Below the pieces are notes generated by a model. The model ran no database searches. It saw only the letters and a list, made by a program, of their open reading frames with translations, and was not told the DNA's origin. This document shows positions 27,250-36,855 of a stretch of 64,000 nucleotides of DNA, one piece after another. The stretch is from Streptomyces sp. TS71-3 (GTDB lineage: Bacteria; Actinomycetota; Actinomycetes; Streptomycetales; Streptomycetaceae), in NCBI RefSeq assembly GCF_018327685.1, contig NZ_BNEL01000003.1:2852001-2916000 (forward strand), read 5' to 3'. Made by a program: the position numbers and the translations under genes. The first letter of the stretch is position 1, and each line of letters begins with the position of its first letter.

Positions 27250-28126
27250 TCCGCTCCCGCAGCGGACCGGGGGTCAGGCCGTGGGCCGCGAGGTGCTCGT
27301 CGAATTCGCCGTACCCGCGCAGCTCGCGGCGCCCCACGCCGAGGCCCAGCACTCGGTGGGGCACCTCGATGAGCGCGTCGTTCACCGCACCGGTGGAGGT
27401 GCCCGCCAGAAAGGGCTCCACGATCACCACATCCGTGCCGGCCGCCTCCGTGGCGCCGCGCACCGCCCGCGCGTCGAAGGGCCGCACGGTCGTGGCATAC
27501 AGGACGGTCACGTCGAGACCCTCCGTGGCCGCGAGGACGTTCTCCAGCATCGGCCCGACCGCGACCACCACCCCCGCCCTGCCCGTGCGAACCGTGAGGA
27601 AGCGGGCGCCGTCGACCACACGCCCCGCCGCGTTCCGCTGCACCGAGAGGCGGACGTACACCTTGTCGTCGCCCGCCGCCACGGCATGCCTCAGCAGGGT
27701 CTCCGCCTCGTCCGGGTGACCGGGCACATGCACCGTCCAGCCGTCCAGGGTGTCCATCAGAGCCACGTCGCCCGGTGCCATATGGGTGAAGCCGCCGGCG
27801 GGCCAGTCGAACGAGGCCGCGGCGCTGACCAGCACCCCGCCCAGGCCCTGGTGCCCGAAGTCCAGCTTCACCTGCTCGAAGGGCCGCTCCACCAGGAAGC
27901 TGGCGAAGGTGTGCATGACCGGCCGCAGCCCAGCGAGCGCGAGGCCCGCGCCCGCGCCGATCAGGAGCTGTTCACGGATCCCGACGTTGATCACACGGTC
28001 CGGATGCCTGCTCGCGGCCCGGGCGAAGCCGTCCCTGCCGATCTCGGCGAGCACGACAGCGACCCGCGGGTCCTCGTCGAGGAGTCGGGAGAGGGTGGGA
28101 GCGAACCGGTCACGCATGGTGTCCAT
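27215..28126 (-). CDS. transketolase C-terminal subunit
   Basis: 303-aa split-transketolase beta subunit: pyrimidine-binding domain (RDRFAPTLSRLLDEDPRVAVVLAEIG; catalytic Glu in RVINVGIREQLLIGAGAGLAL; GGFTHMAPGDVALM) followed by the C-terminal domain (VVVAVGPMLENVLAA...DVVIVEPFLAGTSTGAV). It should pair with an N-terminal TPP/Mg subunit, but the adjacent partner gene is broken (28265-28740), so this protein may lack a functional partner locally. I chose ATG 28126 (MDTMRDRF). Confidence 0.85.
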   Translation of the reverse strand: MDTMRDRFAPTLSRLLDEDPRVAVVLAEIGRDGFARAASRHPDRVINVGIREQLLIGAGAGLALAGLRPVMHTFASFLVERPFEQVKLDFGHQGLGGVLVSAAASFDWPAGGFTHMAPGDVALMDTLDGWTVHVPGHPDEAETLLRHAVAAGDDKVYVRLSVQRNAAGRVVDGARFLTVRTGRAGVVVAVGPMLENVLAATEGLDVTVLYATTVRPFDARAVRGATEAAGTDVVIVEPFLAGTSTGAVNDALIEVPHRVLGLGVGRRELRGYGEFDEHLAAHGLTPGPLRERITGFLSRTSRG

Positions 28127-28179
28127 GACGGGTGGTGTCCTTCCGGAACGTGAGCTGCGGTGCACGAGCGTGCGGGAGC

Positions 28180-28209
28180 GGTGGAGCGGAGGCCGGTGGA
28201 GCGGAGGCC
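28180..28209. repeat. 15-bp tandem duplication
   Basis: GGTGGAGCGGAGGCC occurs twice head to tail in the short gap between the two transketolase halves. Confidence 0.8.
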
Positions 28210-28264
28210 GGGGGAGGGAACAGCGAGAGCGGCAGGCAGGAATGCACCAGCACGTCCGCGCACC

Positions 28265-28740
28265 TCAGCCGTTCTTCGGCTCGACCCGGGCGACGACCAC
28301 GAGGGGCCGCCCCGGGTGAGGCCCGGTGAAGGCGTCGCACAGCGCCTCGTGGTCGCGGCCGTCGACCACCCGCACCGCCCAGCCGGCAGCCGCGAAGCGC
28401 GCCGCGCTGCCGCCGCTGCTGCCGTGGGTGGCCGAGGCGTTGTCGATCAGGACGGTGCCCAGCCGGGCAGCCACCCGGCCGGCAGGAAGCCCTTGGCGGC
28501 GAGCACGGCGTAGTAGGCCATCGGCCCGTGCCCCTTGGAGAGCAGGAACCGGTCGCGGTCGGGGTCGTCGACGGTGCCGGGGGAGACCCGCAGCACCCGG
28601 TCGTAGAGCACCCAGAGGGCGTCGAGGGTGGAGGTGGCCGCCGGCCCGTGCTTCTCGTCGCCCGTCATCAGCTCCATGAGCGAGGGCAGGTCCTCGTAGG
28701 CGTACACGTCCGTGCCGTGCTGGTCCGTTGTCGTCGTCAT
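28265..28740 (-). pseudogene. transketolase N-terminal subunit, internal deletion and frameshift
   Basis: The 5' part (from ATG 28740) reads YEDLPSLMELMTGDEKHGPA, then DRDRFLLSKGHGPMAYYAVL, as in transketolase N-terminal subunits. At about 28460-28475 the frame changes and the text jumps to LGTVLIDNASATHGSSGGSA ... VVDGRDHEALCDAFTGPHPGRP ending VVARVEPKNG, which belongs to the C-terminal end of the same subunit. The stretch that should lie between, roughly 100 residues including the TPP-Mg GDGE-type loop, is missing. The upstream frame ends at 28447. A functional subunit is therefore unlikely. Confidence 0.82.
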
Positions 28741-28934
28741 ACCGGGAGCGTGCAACCTGAACGGCACTTCAAGTCAAGCGCCGACTACGGAGAGCGCCGA
28801 CGGCGACCACGCGCTCCGCGTCCGCCGACGGTGCCGCGCGGAGGGCCCCCGCGAAAGGGATGCGCGACCACGGTCCGGAGTGCGGTATGGTTTCCGTGCG
28901 CGTTCGGCCAGGGAAGCCCAGGTCAGACGAGCAA

Positions 28935-29008
<74 letters not shown>

Positions 29009-29036
29009 CTTTTCGGACATTCGAAAGTCGCGGGTG

Positions 29037-29064
29037 AAGGGCCGTTCTTTGAACGGCCCTTTCT
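29037..29064 (+). terminator. intrinsic terminator after tRNA-Pro
   Basis: AAGGGCCGTTC - TTT - GAACGGCCCTT followed by T residues: an 11-bp stem with a 3-base loop, 28 bases after the tRNA. Confidence 0.9.
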
Positions 29065-29700
29065 CGTTTTCCCGGTTCCCGGGGAGCGGGGGAGTGGGAG
29101 CGACTCTCGCGTGTCCCCTTGTCTGTTTACTCCTGCTCGGGTCGCTGCGCACATATTCGATTTCTTGCGTGCATGTTCACATTCGTGCCCGGTTTGTGAC
29201 CGGGGGGGGGGGCGGCCCGTCGATCGGGTGGCCTCGTGGGTACGGGCCTCCGCTTTTGTTGCTGGTCACCCGCGCTCCCTCCAGAAGCGGGATGGGGAGC
29301 GGCGGCCCCATATCCGGAATCCGTGGTAAGGGACCATGCGAATCCTTGACCCCATTTCCGGTTTTCTCTGGTCGGTATTTCGGTTTTCGGTGGTGGCGGT
29401 TGCTGGGCGCATGGAGATGTTGAACGTGGTTGCAGGCGGGGCGGTGGGGAGTGGCGGGCGAGGGGGATCGTAAGGGGCCGGCGTCGGATGCGGCCGTGGC
29501 AGGTGGAGCGGTCCCGTCTCCTGGCGATCAGTCGACGGCGCCAAGCCGGCAAGGTACTCGGCGAGACAGGGGGGTGTCGTAGGAGCCATCCTGCCTCTGC
29601 TCCGGGGCGGGCCACTGGCGCCGGCCACGGAGCGGGCCGCCGTCCACACCGCCGGTCAACCGGCCTCCGGCGTGCCCGGCGCCCGCTCCACGGTCGTGCC
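29065..29700. other. intergenic, AT-richer, with G11 tract
   Basis: 636 bases between the tRNA terminator and the GH2 stop. I see no convincing gene on either strand; long frames here are Pro/Arg-rich shadows. The DNA is visibly less GC-rich than its surroundings near 29.10-29.20 and 29.33-29.40 kb, and a run of about eleven G occurs at 29202-29212. The tRNA-adjacent position and composition would suit an old integration site, but I found no repeat of the tRNA 3' end. Confidence 0.45.
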
Positions 29701-32658
29701 TCAGTCACCCGCCGGTGCCGGCGTCACCCCGCCGGCCGCCCGCCCGCCGCGCAGGGTCCAGCTCCAGCGGTGCACCCCGGGCGGGACGAGGTACGAGGCA
29801 GAGGTGTCCGGCCCGCACGACGCCGTGCCGAGTCCCCGGTGTGCCGCGTCGAGGTGCACCACGCATCCGGACCGCGGCACCAGTTCGTCGTGGTGTGCCG
29901 CCGCGGTCAGGTCCTCGGCACGGAACCGGGTCACCGAGACCTGCCGCGGTGCGTCCAGCTCGACGGCGAGAGCGGTCGCGTCCGGCGCGGACAGGGTGAA
30001 GCGTCGCACTCCATGCCGTCCGCCGCTCTCCTGCGGACGCAGATACGGTGTGAACAACTCCTCGACGGGGAGGCAGTGGTGGCCCACGGGCGCGCCCGCG
30101 CTCCGGTCGGGATACGACTCCCAGGGCCCCTGCCCGAACCACTCCAGAAGATCGAGGCCGCTCGCCGTCTCGAAGACCGTTCCGACCCGGGCCACATCGT
30201 GGAACTCGTCCGGCAGTTCGGCCTCCTCGTCGACCCGGATGCCGCCCTCGACCGCCGTGAACACCTGCCGGTGCCGTACCACGCCGGTCGTCCCGGCGTA
30301 CTCGGCGTCCACCGTCGTACGCCCGCCGTCCCGCCGCACCGACACCACCGTGCGGGCGAGGGCGTCGAGCCCCCAGTCCCGCCAGCGCGCCGCGATGCCG
30401 CCGAGTTCGTCGTTGTCGGTGGGCGCCCGCCACAGACAGAGCGTGGGGGCGGCCGCCAGCAGCGGGTGGCGCAGCAGGCCCTCGTCGTCCACCTCGACCG
30501 GCTGGTCCGCGGGAGAGTCCTCGCGTGCGGCGGCCTCCCGCAGTCGCACCCGTGGCAGGCACAGCTCCGTGCCGCGCGGGGCCCACGGCTGGTCCTCGGC
30601 GGTGGTCACCCGCAGCGTCAGCCAGGCCTCACCACCGTCGCGGGGCAGCTCGAAGGGCAGCCGTACCGCGGCCGTTTCGCCCGGCGGCAGATCCGGCAGC
30701 CGGGCGGGCGCGGTCAGCCCCGGGCCGTCGGCCAGGGACAGCTCCCACTGGCCGGCCAGCCAGTCCAGGCCGCGGAAGTGCTGGTGGTTGCCGAGCACGA
30801 TGCCCTCATGCCGGACGCCCTCGATCCGTACGGGCGCGGCGATCTCCCGGTGCTCGTACAGCGCGGGCTTCGGAGTACGGTCCGGGAACACCACCCCGTC
30901 GGCGATGAACGCTCCGTCGTGGATCGTCTCGCCGAAGTCACCGCCGTACGCCCAGCGGTGGCCGGGCGCGGCGACACCGCCCCCGTACAGCCCGGTCCCC
31001 GCGCGGCCGACGGGCTTGCCGTCGCTCAGGCGTTGCAGGATCCCGTGGTCCCAGAACTCCCAGATGAAGCCGCCCTGGAGGCCCGGGGTGGACTCGATGG
31101 CGGCCCAGTGGTCGGCCAGCGTGCCGTTGCTGTTGCCCATGGCGTGTGAGTACTCGCACTGGATGAGCGGCCTGGTCTGCCGGCCGGACAGGGCGTGTGC
31201 GACACAGTCCTCGATGGGCGCGTACATGGGGCAGGCGATGTCGGAGGCGTCGTCGGTCGCGGCCCAGTCGAGCTTCGCCGCGCCCTCGTACTGGAGGGGC
31301 CGGGTGGGATCGTGTCGGCGCACCCAGCCCGCCGCCGCGTCGTGGCCCGCCCCGTAGTCCGACTCGTTGCCCAGCGACCAGATGACGACCGACGGGTGGT
31401 TCTTGTCGCGGAGCACCATCCGCGAGACCCGGTCCACGAAGGCGTTCAGATAGCGCGGGTCGTCGGCGATCTCGTGCGCGTGGTCGTGGGACTCGATGTC
31501 CGCCTCGTCCACGACGTAGAAGCCGAGTTCGTCGGCGAGGTCGTAGAGCGCCGGATCGTTCGGGTAGTGGGAGGTGCGGATCGCGTTGAAGCCGAACCGC
31601 TTCAGCAGCACCAGGTCCGCGCGCATGTCGTCGCCCGACGGTGTCCGGCCGGTCAGCGGGTGGAAGTCGTGCCGGTTGACGCCGCGGATGAACACCCGCT
31701 CGCCGTTGATCAGCAGGTCCCGTCCGGCTATCTCGACGTCGCGGAAGCCGATGCGGTGGTGCGAGGCGTCGGCGACGGTTCCGTCCGGACGGTGCAGACG
31801 CACGGCGAGGTCGTACAGCTCGGGCGTCTCGGCGTTCCAGGCGCGCACGTCCGCCACGGTGGTGTGGAGGCGAGCCTCGCCGAGGAAGTCGGAGACGCGT
31901 TCGTCCTCGGCGTTGACGCGGTCGAACTCCGCGTCCTGGGTGAGGGGGAGGCCCTCCAGGTCACCGCTGACGTGCCATCCCCCGGGCAGCGCACCGCGAG
32001 CGTCCCGCACCGTGCAGTCGATCCGCAGCTCGCCGCTCCGCCCGGCCCGCACGGTCACGTCGGCCAGGTGCAGGGGATCGGTCGCGTACAGCATGACCGA
32101 GCGGGTGATGCCGCCGTGCCACCACTGGTCCTGGTCCTCGATGTGCGAGGCGTCCGACCACTTCACGACGGTCAGCCTGACCACCGACCCGGACCCGGGA
32201 CGCACCACGTCCGTGAGATCGAACTCGGCGGCCAGATGCGAGTCCTTGGAGATCCCGACCGGCTGCTCGTCGACGTGCACGAGCAGCACGCTCTCGGCGG
32301 CCCCGACCTGGAGCACGATCCGGCGCCCCACCCAGTCGCCGGGGACCTCCACCTCCCGTTCGTAGACACCGGTCGGATTGGCCGCGGGGGTGCCCGGCGG
32401 GAACTGCGCGAACGGCATGCGGACGTTCGTGTACTGCGGCAGGTCGCCGGTGTCCTGAAGGGTCCAGGCACCGGGGACCTGCGACGACGACCAGACGTCG
32501 CCGAGCGGCGCGTCGGGCGCGGGCAGCAACTGGAAACGCCAGTCGCCGTCCAGGCAGCGGGCTTCGGGCCGCCGGACCGCGGCGTTCATCGGCAGGCGCC
32601 CCCAGGAGGTCACTTCGGGCGCCTCCCAGGGGCGCAGCGCCACGAGCGGGTCCGTCAA
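29701..32658 (-). CDS. glycoside hydrolase family 2 beta-galactosidase (LacZ type)
   Basis: 985-aa GH2 enzyme with the full LacZ architecture: sugar-binding domain (RPEARCLDGDWRFQLLPAPD), immunoglobulin-like domain, TIM barrel and beta-sandwich C-domain. Acid/base Glu in VIWSLGNESDYGAG and nucleophile Glu in PLIQCEYSHAMGNSNG are intact, as is GFIWEFWDHG. There is no signal peptide, so it acts on imported oligosaccharide. It starts with TTG on the stop of the upstream permease gene (TTGA overlap), last gene of the uptake operon. Specificity for beta-galactoside is by family and unproven here. Confidence 0.9.
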   Translation of the reverse strand: MTDPLVALRPWEAPEVTSWGRLPMNAAVRRPEARCLDGDWRFQLLPAPDAPLGDVWSSSQVPGAWTLQDTGDLPQYTNVRMPFAQFPPGTPAANPTGVYEREVEVPGDWVGRRIVLQVGAAESVLLVHVDEQPVGISKDSHLAAEFDLTDVVRPGSGSVVRLTVVKWSDASHIEDQDQWWHGGITRSVMLYATDPLHLADVTVRAGRSGELRIDCTVRDARGALPGGWHVSGDLEGLPLTQDAEFDRVNAEDERVSDFLGEARLHTTVADVRAWNAETPELYDLAVRLHRPDGTVADASHHRIGFRDVEIAGRDLLINGERVFIRGVNRHDFHPLTGRTPSGDDMRADLVLLKRFGFNAIRTSHYPNDPALYDLADELGFYVVDEADIESHDHAHEIADDPRYLNAFVDRVSRMVLRDKNHPSVVIWSLGNESDYGAGHDAAAGWVRRHDPTRPLQYEGAAKLDWAATDDASDIACPMYAPIEDCVAHALSGRQTRPLIQCEYSHAMGNSNGTLADHWAAIESTPGLQGGFIWEFWDHGILQRLSDGKPVGRAGTGLYGGGVAAPGHRWAYGGDFGETIHDGAFIADGVVFPDRTPKPALYEHREIAAPVRIEGVRHEGIVLGNHQHFRGLDWLAGQWELSLADGPGLTAPARLPDLPPGETAAVRLPFELPRDGGEAWLTLRVTTAEDQPWAPRGTELCLPRVRLREAAAREDSPADQPVEVDDEGLLRHPLLAAAPTLCLWRAPTDNDELGGIAARWRDWGLDALARTVVSVRRDGGRTTVDAEYAGTTGVVRHRQVFTAVEGGIRVDEEAELPDEFHDVARVGTVFETASGLDLLEWFGQGPWESYPDRSAGAPVGHHCLPVEELFTPYLRPQESGGRHGVRRFTLSAPDATALAVELDAPRQVSVTRFRAEDLTAAAHHDELVPRSGCVVHLDAAHRGLGTASCGPDTSASYLVPPGVHRWSWTLRGGRAAGGVTPAPAGD

Positions 32659-33518
32659 CGGATCGCTCCCTTACCGAGGTCGCCGATGATCTGCTTGGCG
32701 CCGATCGCGAAGACCAGCAGCAGGGGGACGAGGGCGAGCAGAGCTCCGGTCATGACCATTCCGTAGTCGGTGGTGCCGTGGGTGCCGTTCAGCTGGGACA
32801 GGGCCACCTGGAGGGTGACGTTGTCCGGGTTGGTCAGGGCGATCAGGGGCCAGGCGTAGTCGTTCCACTGGCCCATGAAGGTGAAGATGCCGAGGAAGGC
32901 CAGGCCGGGACGGACCACGGGCAGGGCCACGTGCCAGTACTGGCGCAGGAAGTTGGCGCCGTCGATGCGGGAGGCGTCGAGGAGTTCGTCGTGGATGGCG
33001 CCCTTCATGTACTGGCGCATCCAGAAGATGCCGAATGCGTTGGCCGCCGCCGGCACGATCAGCGAGGTCATCGAGCCGATCCAGCCGAGCTTCGCCATGA
33101 TCGCGAACTGCGGGATGGCGGACAGCTGCGCCGGCACCATGAAGATGACCATCAGCAGCGCGAACAGCACGTTCTTGCCGGGGAAGGCGAACTTGGCGAA
33201 GACGAAGGCCGCGAGCGAGTCGAAGAACAGGACCAGGAAGGTCACCGAGCCGGCCACCAGCAGCGAGTTCAGCATCGACCCGAAGAAGTCGACGTTCTGG
33301 AAGAGATGGTGGACGTTCTGCAGGAAGTGCGAGCCGGGCAGCAGCTTCGGCGGGTAGGAGAAGATCTCGTTCGACGCGTGCGTCGACATGATGACGGCCC
33401 AGTAGAAGGGGAAGGCCGACAGCAGCAGACCGACGACGAGTACGACGTGCAGGGCGACGGCCCGCTTGCGGGTGCCCCGGATGGCCCGGGGCCTGCGTAT
33501 TGCCTGGACGGATGCCAT
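32655..33518 (-). CDS. carbohydrate ABC transporter permease (MalG type)
   Basis: 287-aa inner-membrane permease with six predicted helices and the EAA loop (ELLDASRIDGANFLRQYWHVALPVVRPGL, split here by the G at its centre) that contacts the ATPase. Starts 13 bases after the partner permease. It belongs to a CUT1-type importer without its own ATPase; in Streptomyces a shared ATPase such as MsiK usually serves. Confidence 0.92.
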   Translation of the reverse strand: MASVQAIRRPRAIRGTRKRAVALHVVLVVGLLLSAFPFYWAVIMSTHASNEIFSYPPKLLPGSHFLQNVHHLFQNVDFFGSMLNSLLVAGSVTFLVLFFDSLAAFVFAKFAFPGKNVLFALLMVIFMVPAQLSAIPQFAIMAKLGWIGSMTSLIVPAAANAFGIFWMRQYMKGAIHDELLDASRIDGANFLRQYWHVALPVVRPGLAFLGIFTFMGQWNDYAWPLIALTNPDNVTLQVALSQLNGTHGTTDYGMVMTGALLALVPLLLVFAIGAKQIIGDLGKGAIR

Positions 33519-33531
33519 GTGGACGGCCTCC

Positions 33532-34488
33532 CTAGTCTTCGTCCCGGCGCTGTACCAGGCGCCAGTTGATGATCGAGAACAGGATGACGACGAGGAAGAC
33601 CCCCCAGGCCACGGCGGCGCCGTAGCCGAAGTCGTTGTTGTCGAAGGTCTGCTGGAAGAAGTAGAGGACCATCGTCCGGCCCGCGTGCCCCGGACCTCCG
33701 GAGAACGTCGACTCGTTGGTCGCGTTCTGGAGCAGCACCTGCGGCTCGGAGAAGCTCTGCAAGCCGGTCACCGTCGAGACGACGAGCACGAACAGCAGCA
33801 CGGGGCGCATCAGCGGCAGGGTGATCCGGAAGAAGGTCTGCACGGGCCCCGCGCCGTCCATGCGGGCCGCCTCGTACAGTTCGCTCGGGATGGTTTGCAG
33901 GCCCGCGAGGAAGATGATCGCGTTGTAGCCGGTCCACTGCCAGGTCATCAGTGTCGCGACGGCGGCCTTGATGCCCCAGGGGGTGTTCAGCCAGGCCACC
34001 TGATCGAGGCCCAGGGCCTGGAGCAGGGCGTTCGCCAGGCCGAAGTTGGTGGAGAACACCGAGCCGAAGATGATCGCGATGGCCACCACGGAGGTGACGT
34101 TCGGCAGGAAGTAGGCGAAGCGGTAGACGTTCTTGAACCGCACCGCCGAGTTCAGCATCACGGCCGTCACCATCGCCAGGAAGATCATGGGGAAGGTGGA
34201 GATCGCCCAGATCACGACGGTGTTGCCGACGGACTGCCAGAAGTCGCTGTCGGTGACCAGGTACTGGTACTGCGACAGGCCCGCCCACTCCATGGAGCCC
34301 AGGCCGTCCCAGCGGTGCAGGGAGACGTAGAGCGAGAAGCCGACCGGGACCAGGCCGAAGCCGAGGAAGAGAAGGTAGAAGGGCGAGATAGCGGCGTACA
34401 GATGCCAGTACTTGCGCAGGCCCCTGCGGGGCCGCGCGGGGGCCGCCGTCTCCACGGTGACCGGGGGCTTCTCAAGCGCGGTGGCCAT
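33532..34488 (-). CDS. carbohydrate ABC transporter permease (MalF type)
   Basis: 318-aa permease: first helix YAAISPFYLLFLGFGLVPVGFSLYVSL, and EAA loop LYEAARMDGAGPVQTFFRIT near the end. I chose ATG 34488 (MATALEKPPV), which overlaps the stop of the solute-binding protein gene (ATGA). The 34527 start lies inside that gene. Works with the MalG-type permease and solute-binding protein flanking it. Confidence 0.92.
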   Translation of the reverse strand: MATALEKPPVTVETAAPARPRRGLRKYWHLYAAISPFYLLFLGFGLVPVGFSLYVSLHRWDGLGSMEWAGLSQYQYLVTDSDFWQSVGNTVVIWAISTFPMIFLAMVTAVMLNSAVRFKNVYRFAYFLPNVTSVVAIAIIFGSVFSTNFGLANALLQALGLDQVAWLNTPWGIKAAVATLMTWQWTGYNAIIFLAGLQTIPSELYEAARMDGAGPVQTFFRITLPLMRPVLLFVLVVSTVTGLQSFSEPQVLLQNATNESTFSGGPGHAGRTMVLYFFQQTFDNNDFGYGAAVAWGVFLVVILFSIINWRLVQRRDED

Positions 34489-35783
34489 CAGTACGCCACC
34501 CCCAGGTGCTGTGCGATGCGCCGGCACTTGCTCATGGCGTCACTCCAGGCCGTGTCCGGGTTCTTGCCGAGGACGCCGACGTTCCTGATCTCGTCCTTGA
34601 GGGGCTGCCCGAGCGCGGTGTCGTACGGGCTGTCGTAGGCGAGGGCGATCTTCTGCGCGGCGGGCCCGAAGACATCCATCGTGACCTGGCCGCCGAAGAA
34701 CGGGTCGGGCTCACGCAGCAGCTTCATGTCGTAGGAGGTGGGCGTGGAGGGGAAGAGGCCCGCGTCGACGAATCCCTGGGCCTGGTTGGCCGCGTTGAGG
34801 AGCCAGGTGATGATCTCGAAGGCCAGCTCGGGCTCCCGGCACTCCCTGGTGATCGACAGGAACGAGCCGCCGTTGTTGGACGGCCGCACCGGCATCTGGG
34901 CGACCCGCCAGCGGCCCTTGGTCTTCGGGACGCCGCTCTTGAGGTCGCTCGTTGCCCAGGAGGCGTTGAGTTCGCTGGGCAGCTTGCCGTCCTGGACCGC
35001 CGACAGCCAGTCCGGCGTGCCGCTGACCAGGTCCGAGACGATTCCCCGCCGCTTGGCCTCGACGGCCAGTGCCCAGGCCCGGCGCACGTGTTCCTGGTCG
35101 CCGATGAAGTGGCGGTCCTTGTTCACGTAGCGGTCGGGGCCTTGCAGCACCAGGTTCTCGAAGACGGAGTTGACGTCGGAGAGCAGGTGCGTGCCCGGGA
35201 TGCGCTTGCCCAGTTGCTCGCCCGCCGCGAAGAACTTCTCCCAGGTGTTCAACTCCCGGGAGACGTCGTCCGGTTCGTAGGGCAGCCCGGCCTTCTTGAA
35301 GACGCCGTACTGGTAGTAGTGCACGACCGGACCGCAGTCGATCGGGAAGCCGACCATCGTGCCGTCGTCGGCGATGCCCTGCTTCCACTTCCACGCCAGG
35401 TACTGGCTCCGGTACTTCTCCGCGCCCAGCGACCTCAGGTCCACGAACTGGTCAGCGTTGGGCAGGTAGGACGCCATGTCCTCGCCCTTGAGGCCGGCGA
35501 TGTCGGGGATGTGGGCCCGGCCGGTCATGGTGGTGATCAGCTTGGAGCGGTAGTAGCCGCCGATCTTGATGGCCTGGAGGTTCACCTTCGAGCCGTAACG
35601 GGCCCTGGCCTTCCTCAGCACCGTGTCGCTGAAGCCACCGTCCCAACACCACAGGACCATGTTCCGGCCCGTTGAGCCGGTCGGAACGGCGCAGCCGGAG
35701 GTCAGGCCGCCGAGCGCTGTGGCGGCCGTACCGGCCAGGCCCGCGCGCAGCAGGCCTCTTCGTGAGAGCCGCACAGCTCCCAC
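34488..35783 (-). CDS. sugar-binding lipoprotein of ABC transporter
   Basis: 431-aa extracellular solute-binding protein (family 1). The N-terminus SRRGLLRAGLAGTAATALGG ends in a lipobox LTSGC and has a twin-arginine-like start, so it is probably an exported lipoprotein. The mature part has the usual binding-protein pattern (FPIDCGPVVHYYQYGVFKKAGL; AFEIITWLLNAANQ). GTG start at 35783, with GTG 35774 as an alternative. It defines substrate choice for the operon, likely an oligosaccharide matching the GH2/GH38 enzymes encoded alongside. Confidence 0.9.
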   Translation of the reverse strand: MGAVRLSRRGLLRAGLAGTAATALGGLTSGCAVPTGSTGRNMVLWCWDGGFSDTVLRKARARYGSKVNLQAIKIGGYYRSKLITTMTGRAHIPDIAGLKGEDMASYLPNADQFVDLRSLGAEKYRSQYLAWKWKQGIADDGTMVGFPIDCGPVVHYYQYGVFKKAGLPYEPDDVSRELNTWEKFFAAGEQLGKRIPGTHLLSDVNSVFENLVLQGPDRYVNKDRHFIGDQEHVRRAWALAVEAKRRGIVSDLVSGTPDWLSAVQDGKLPSELNASWATSDLKSGVPKTKGRWRVAQMPVRPSNNGGSFLSITRECREPELAFEIITWLLNAANQAQGFVDAGLFPSTPTSYDMKLLREPDPFFGGQVTMDVFGPAAQKIALAYDSPYDTALGQPLKDEIRNVGVLGKNPDTAWSDAMSKCRRIAQHLGVAY

Positions 35784-35835
35784 CGCCTTTCGGATCTTTT
35801 CGTCGCTTCGCTTGAGGGGACGTGGGGGGTGGGGG

Positions 35836-36855
35836 TCAGCACGACCGAGCGGGCGGGGTCACGGGCGCGTGGTGCACCGGGGGTCCCACGTCCGCGGGGA
35901 GACGGTCCGCGAGGAAGCCGTACGCCCGTTTCAGCTCGGGGTCGGTCAGCGAGCGCCACCAGCTCTCGACGCCGTGCCAGCCGGGGGCGGCGAGCGCGCC
36001 ACCATGGTGCTGGACGGACAGCCCGGCCACGAGCACGGCGAACCGCAGCCGCTCGGCCAGCGGCCAGCCGCCGAGCGAGGCCGCGACGAAGCTCGCGCCG
36101 AAGACGTCTCCGGCGCCCGTCGCGTCCAGGACATCGATGTCGAGCGCCGGGACGTCCGCGTACTCGCCCGTCAGCTGGTCGACGGCCACCGCGCCGTCCC
36201 GACCGCGGGTGACCACGGCCACGGGCACCAGCTCGGAGAGCCTGCCGAGGGCCGCGTCAGCGCTGTCGGTGCGGGTGTAGGCCATCGCCTCGGTCTCGTT
36301 CGGGAGGAACGCGTGGCACAGGGCGAGCTGCTCCAGGAGGTCCTTGGACCACTCCTGGGTGGGATCCCAGCCCACGTCGGCGTAGATCCGGGTGCCGTTC
36401 GCGGCGGCCTTGGCGAGCCACGCGTGCGGTTCGGCTTCGAGGTGCACGAGTGCGGTGCGCGCCTGGGGCGGGTCGCCCACCAGTGCGTCCTGCGAGTACG
36501 GCGGCTGCCGGCCGTGGGTGACCAGGGCCCGGTCGTCGCTGACGGCCAGCGAGACGGTGAGGGGGGTGGGCCAGCCGTCCGCGGTACGGGACAGCGAGAG
36601 GTCGACGCCTTCCTGCCGGCGCAGGACGTCCCGGCAGTACCGGCCGTAGAAGTCGTCGCCGAAGACCGTGGCCAGGCAGGTGCGCAGCCCGAGGCGGGAC
36701 GCGGCCACCGCGAGGTTGGCGATGCCGCCGGGGCCGCAGCCCATGCCGGCCGTCCAGATCTCCTCCCCCGGTGTCGGCGGCCTGCCGAGCCCCGTGAGGA
36801 CGAGGTCGTAGAAGAGCAGCCCGGTCAGCAGTACATCGGGCCTGTCGTCGTCCAC
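35836..36855 (-). CDS. PfkB-family carbohydrate kinase
   Basis: 339-aa ribokinase-family kinase. N-terminal GCGPGGIANLAVAASRLGL is the first PfkB signature. The C-terminal signature DVLDATGAGDVFGASFVAAS contains the anion-hole GAGD with catalytic Asp. First gene of the uptake operon, so it probably phosphorylates the imported sugar or a hydrolysis product. GTG start with a GAGAGGGTG site. Substrate not readable from sequence. Confidence 0.88.
   Translation of the reverse strand: MDDDRPDVLLTGLLFYDLVLTGLGRPPTPGEEIWTAGMGCGPGGIANLAVAASRLGLRTCLATVFGDDFYGRYCRDVLRRQEGVDLSLSRTADGWPTPLTVSLAVSDDRALVTHGRQPPYSQDALVGDPPQARTALVHLEAEPHAWLAKAAANGTRIYADVGWDPTQEWSKDLLEQLALCHAFLPNETEAMAYTRTDSADAALGRLSELVPVAVVTRGRDGAVAVDQLTGEYADVPALDIDVLDATGAGDVFGASFVAASLGGWPLAERLRFAVLVAGLSVQHHGGALAAPGWHGVESWWRSLTDPELKRAYGFLADRLPADVGPPVHHAPVTPPARSC

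Noticed and set aside
27241..28153. Long plus-strand frame of about 290 codons opposite the transketolase gene
   Set aside because: Composition (His/Arg/Gly-rich) is that of an antisense shadow of a high-GC gene; no domain or ribosome site.
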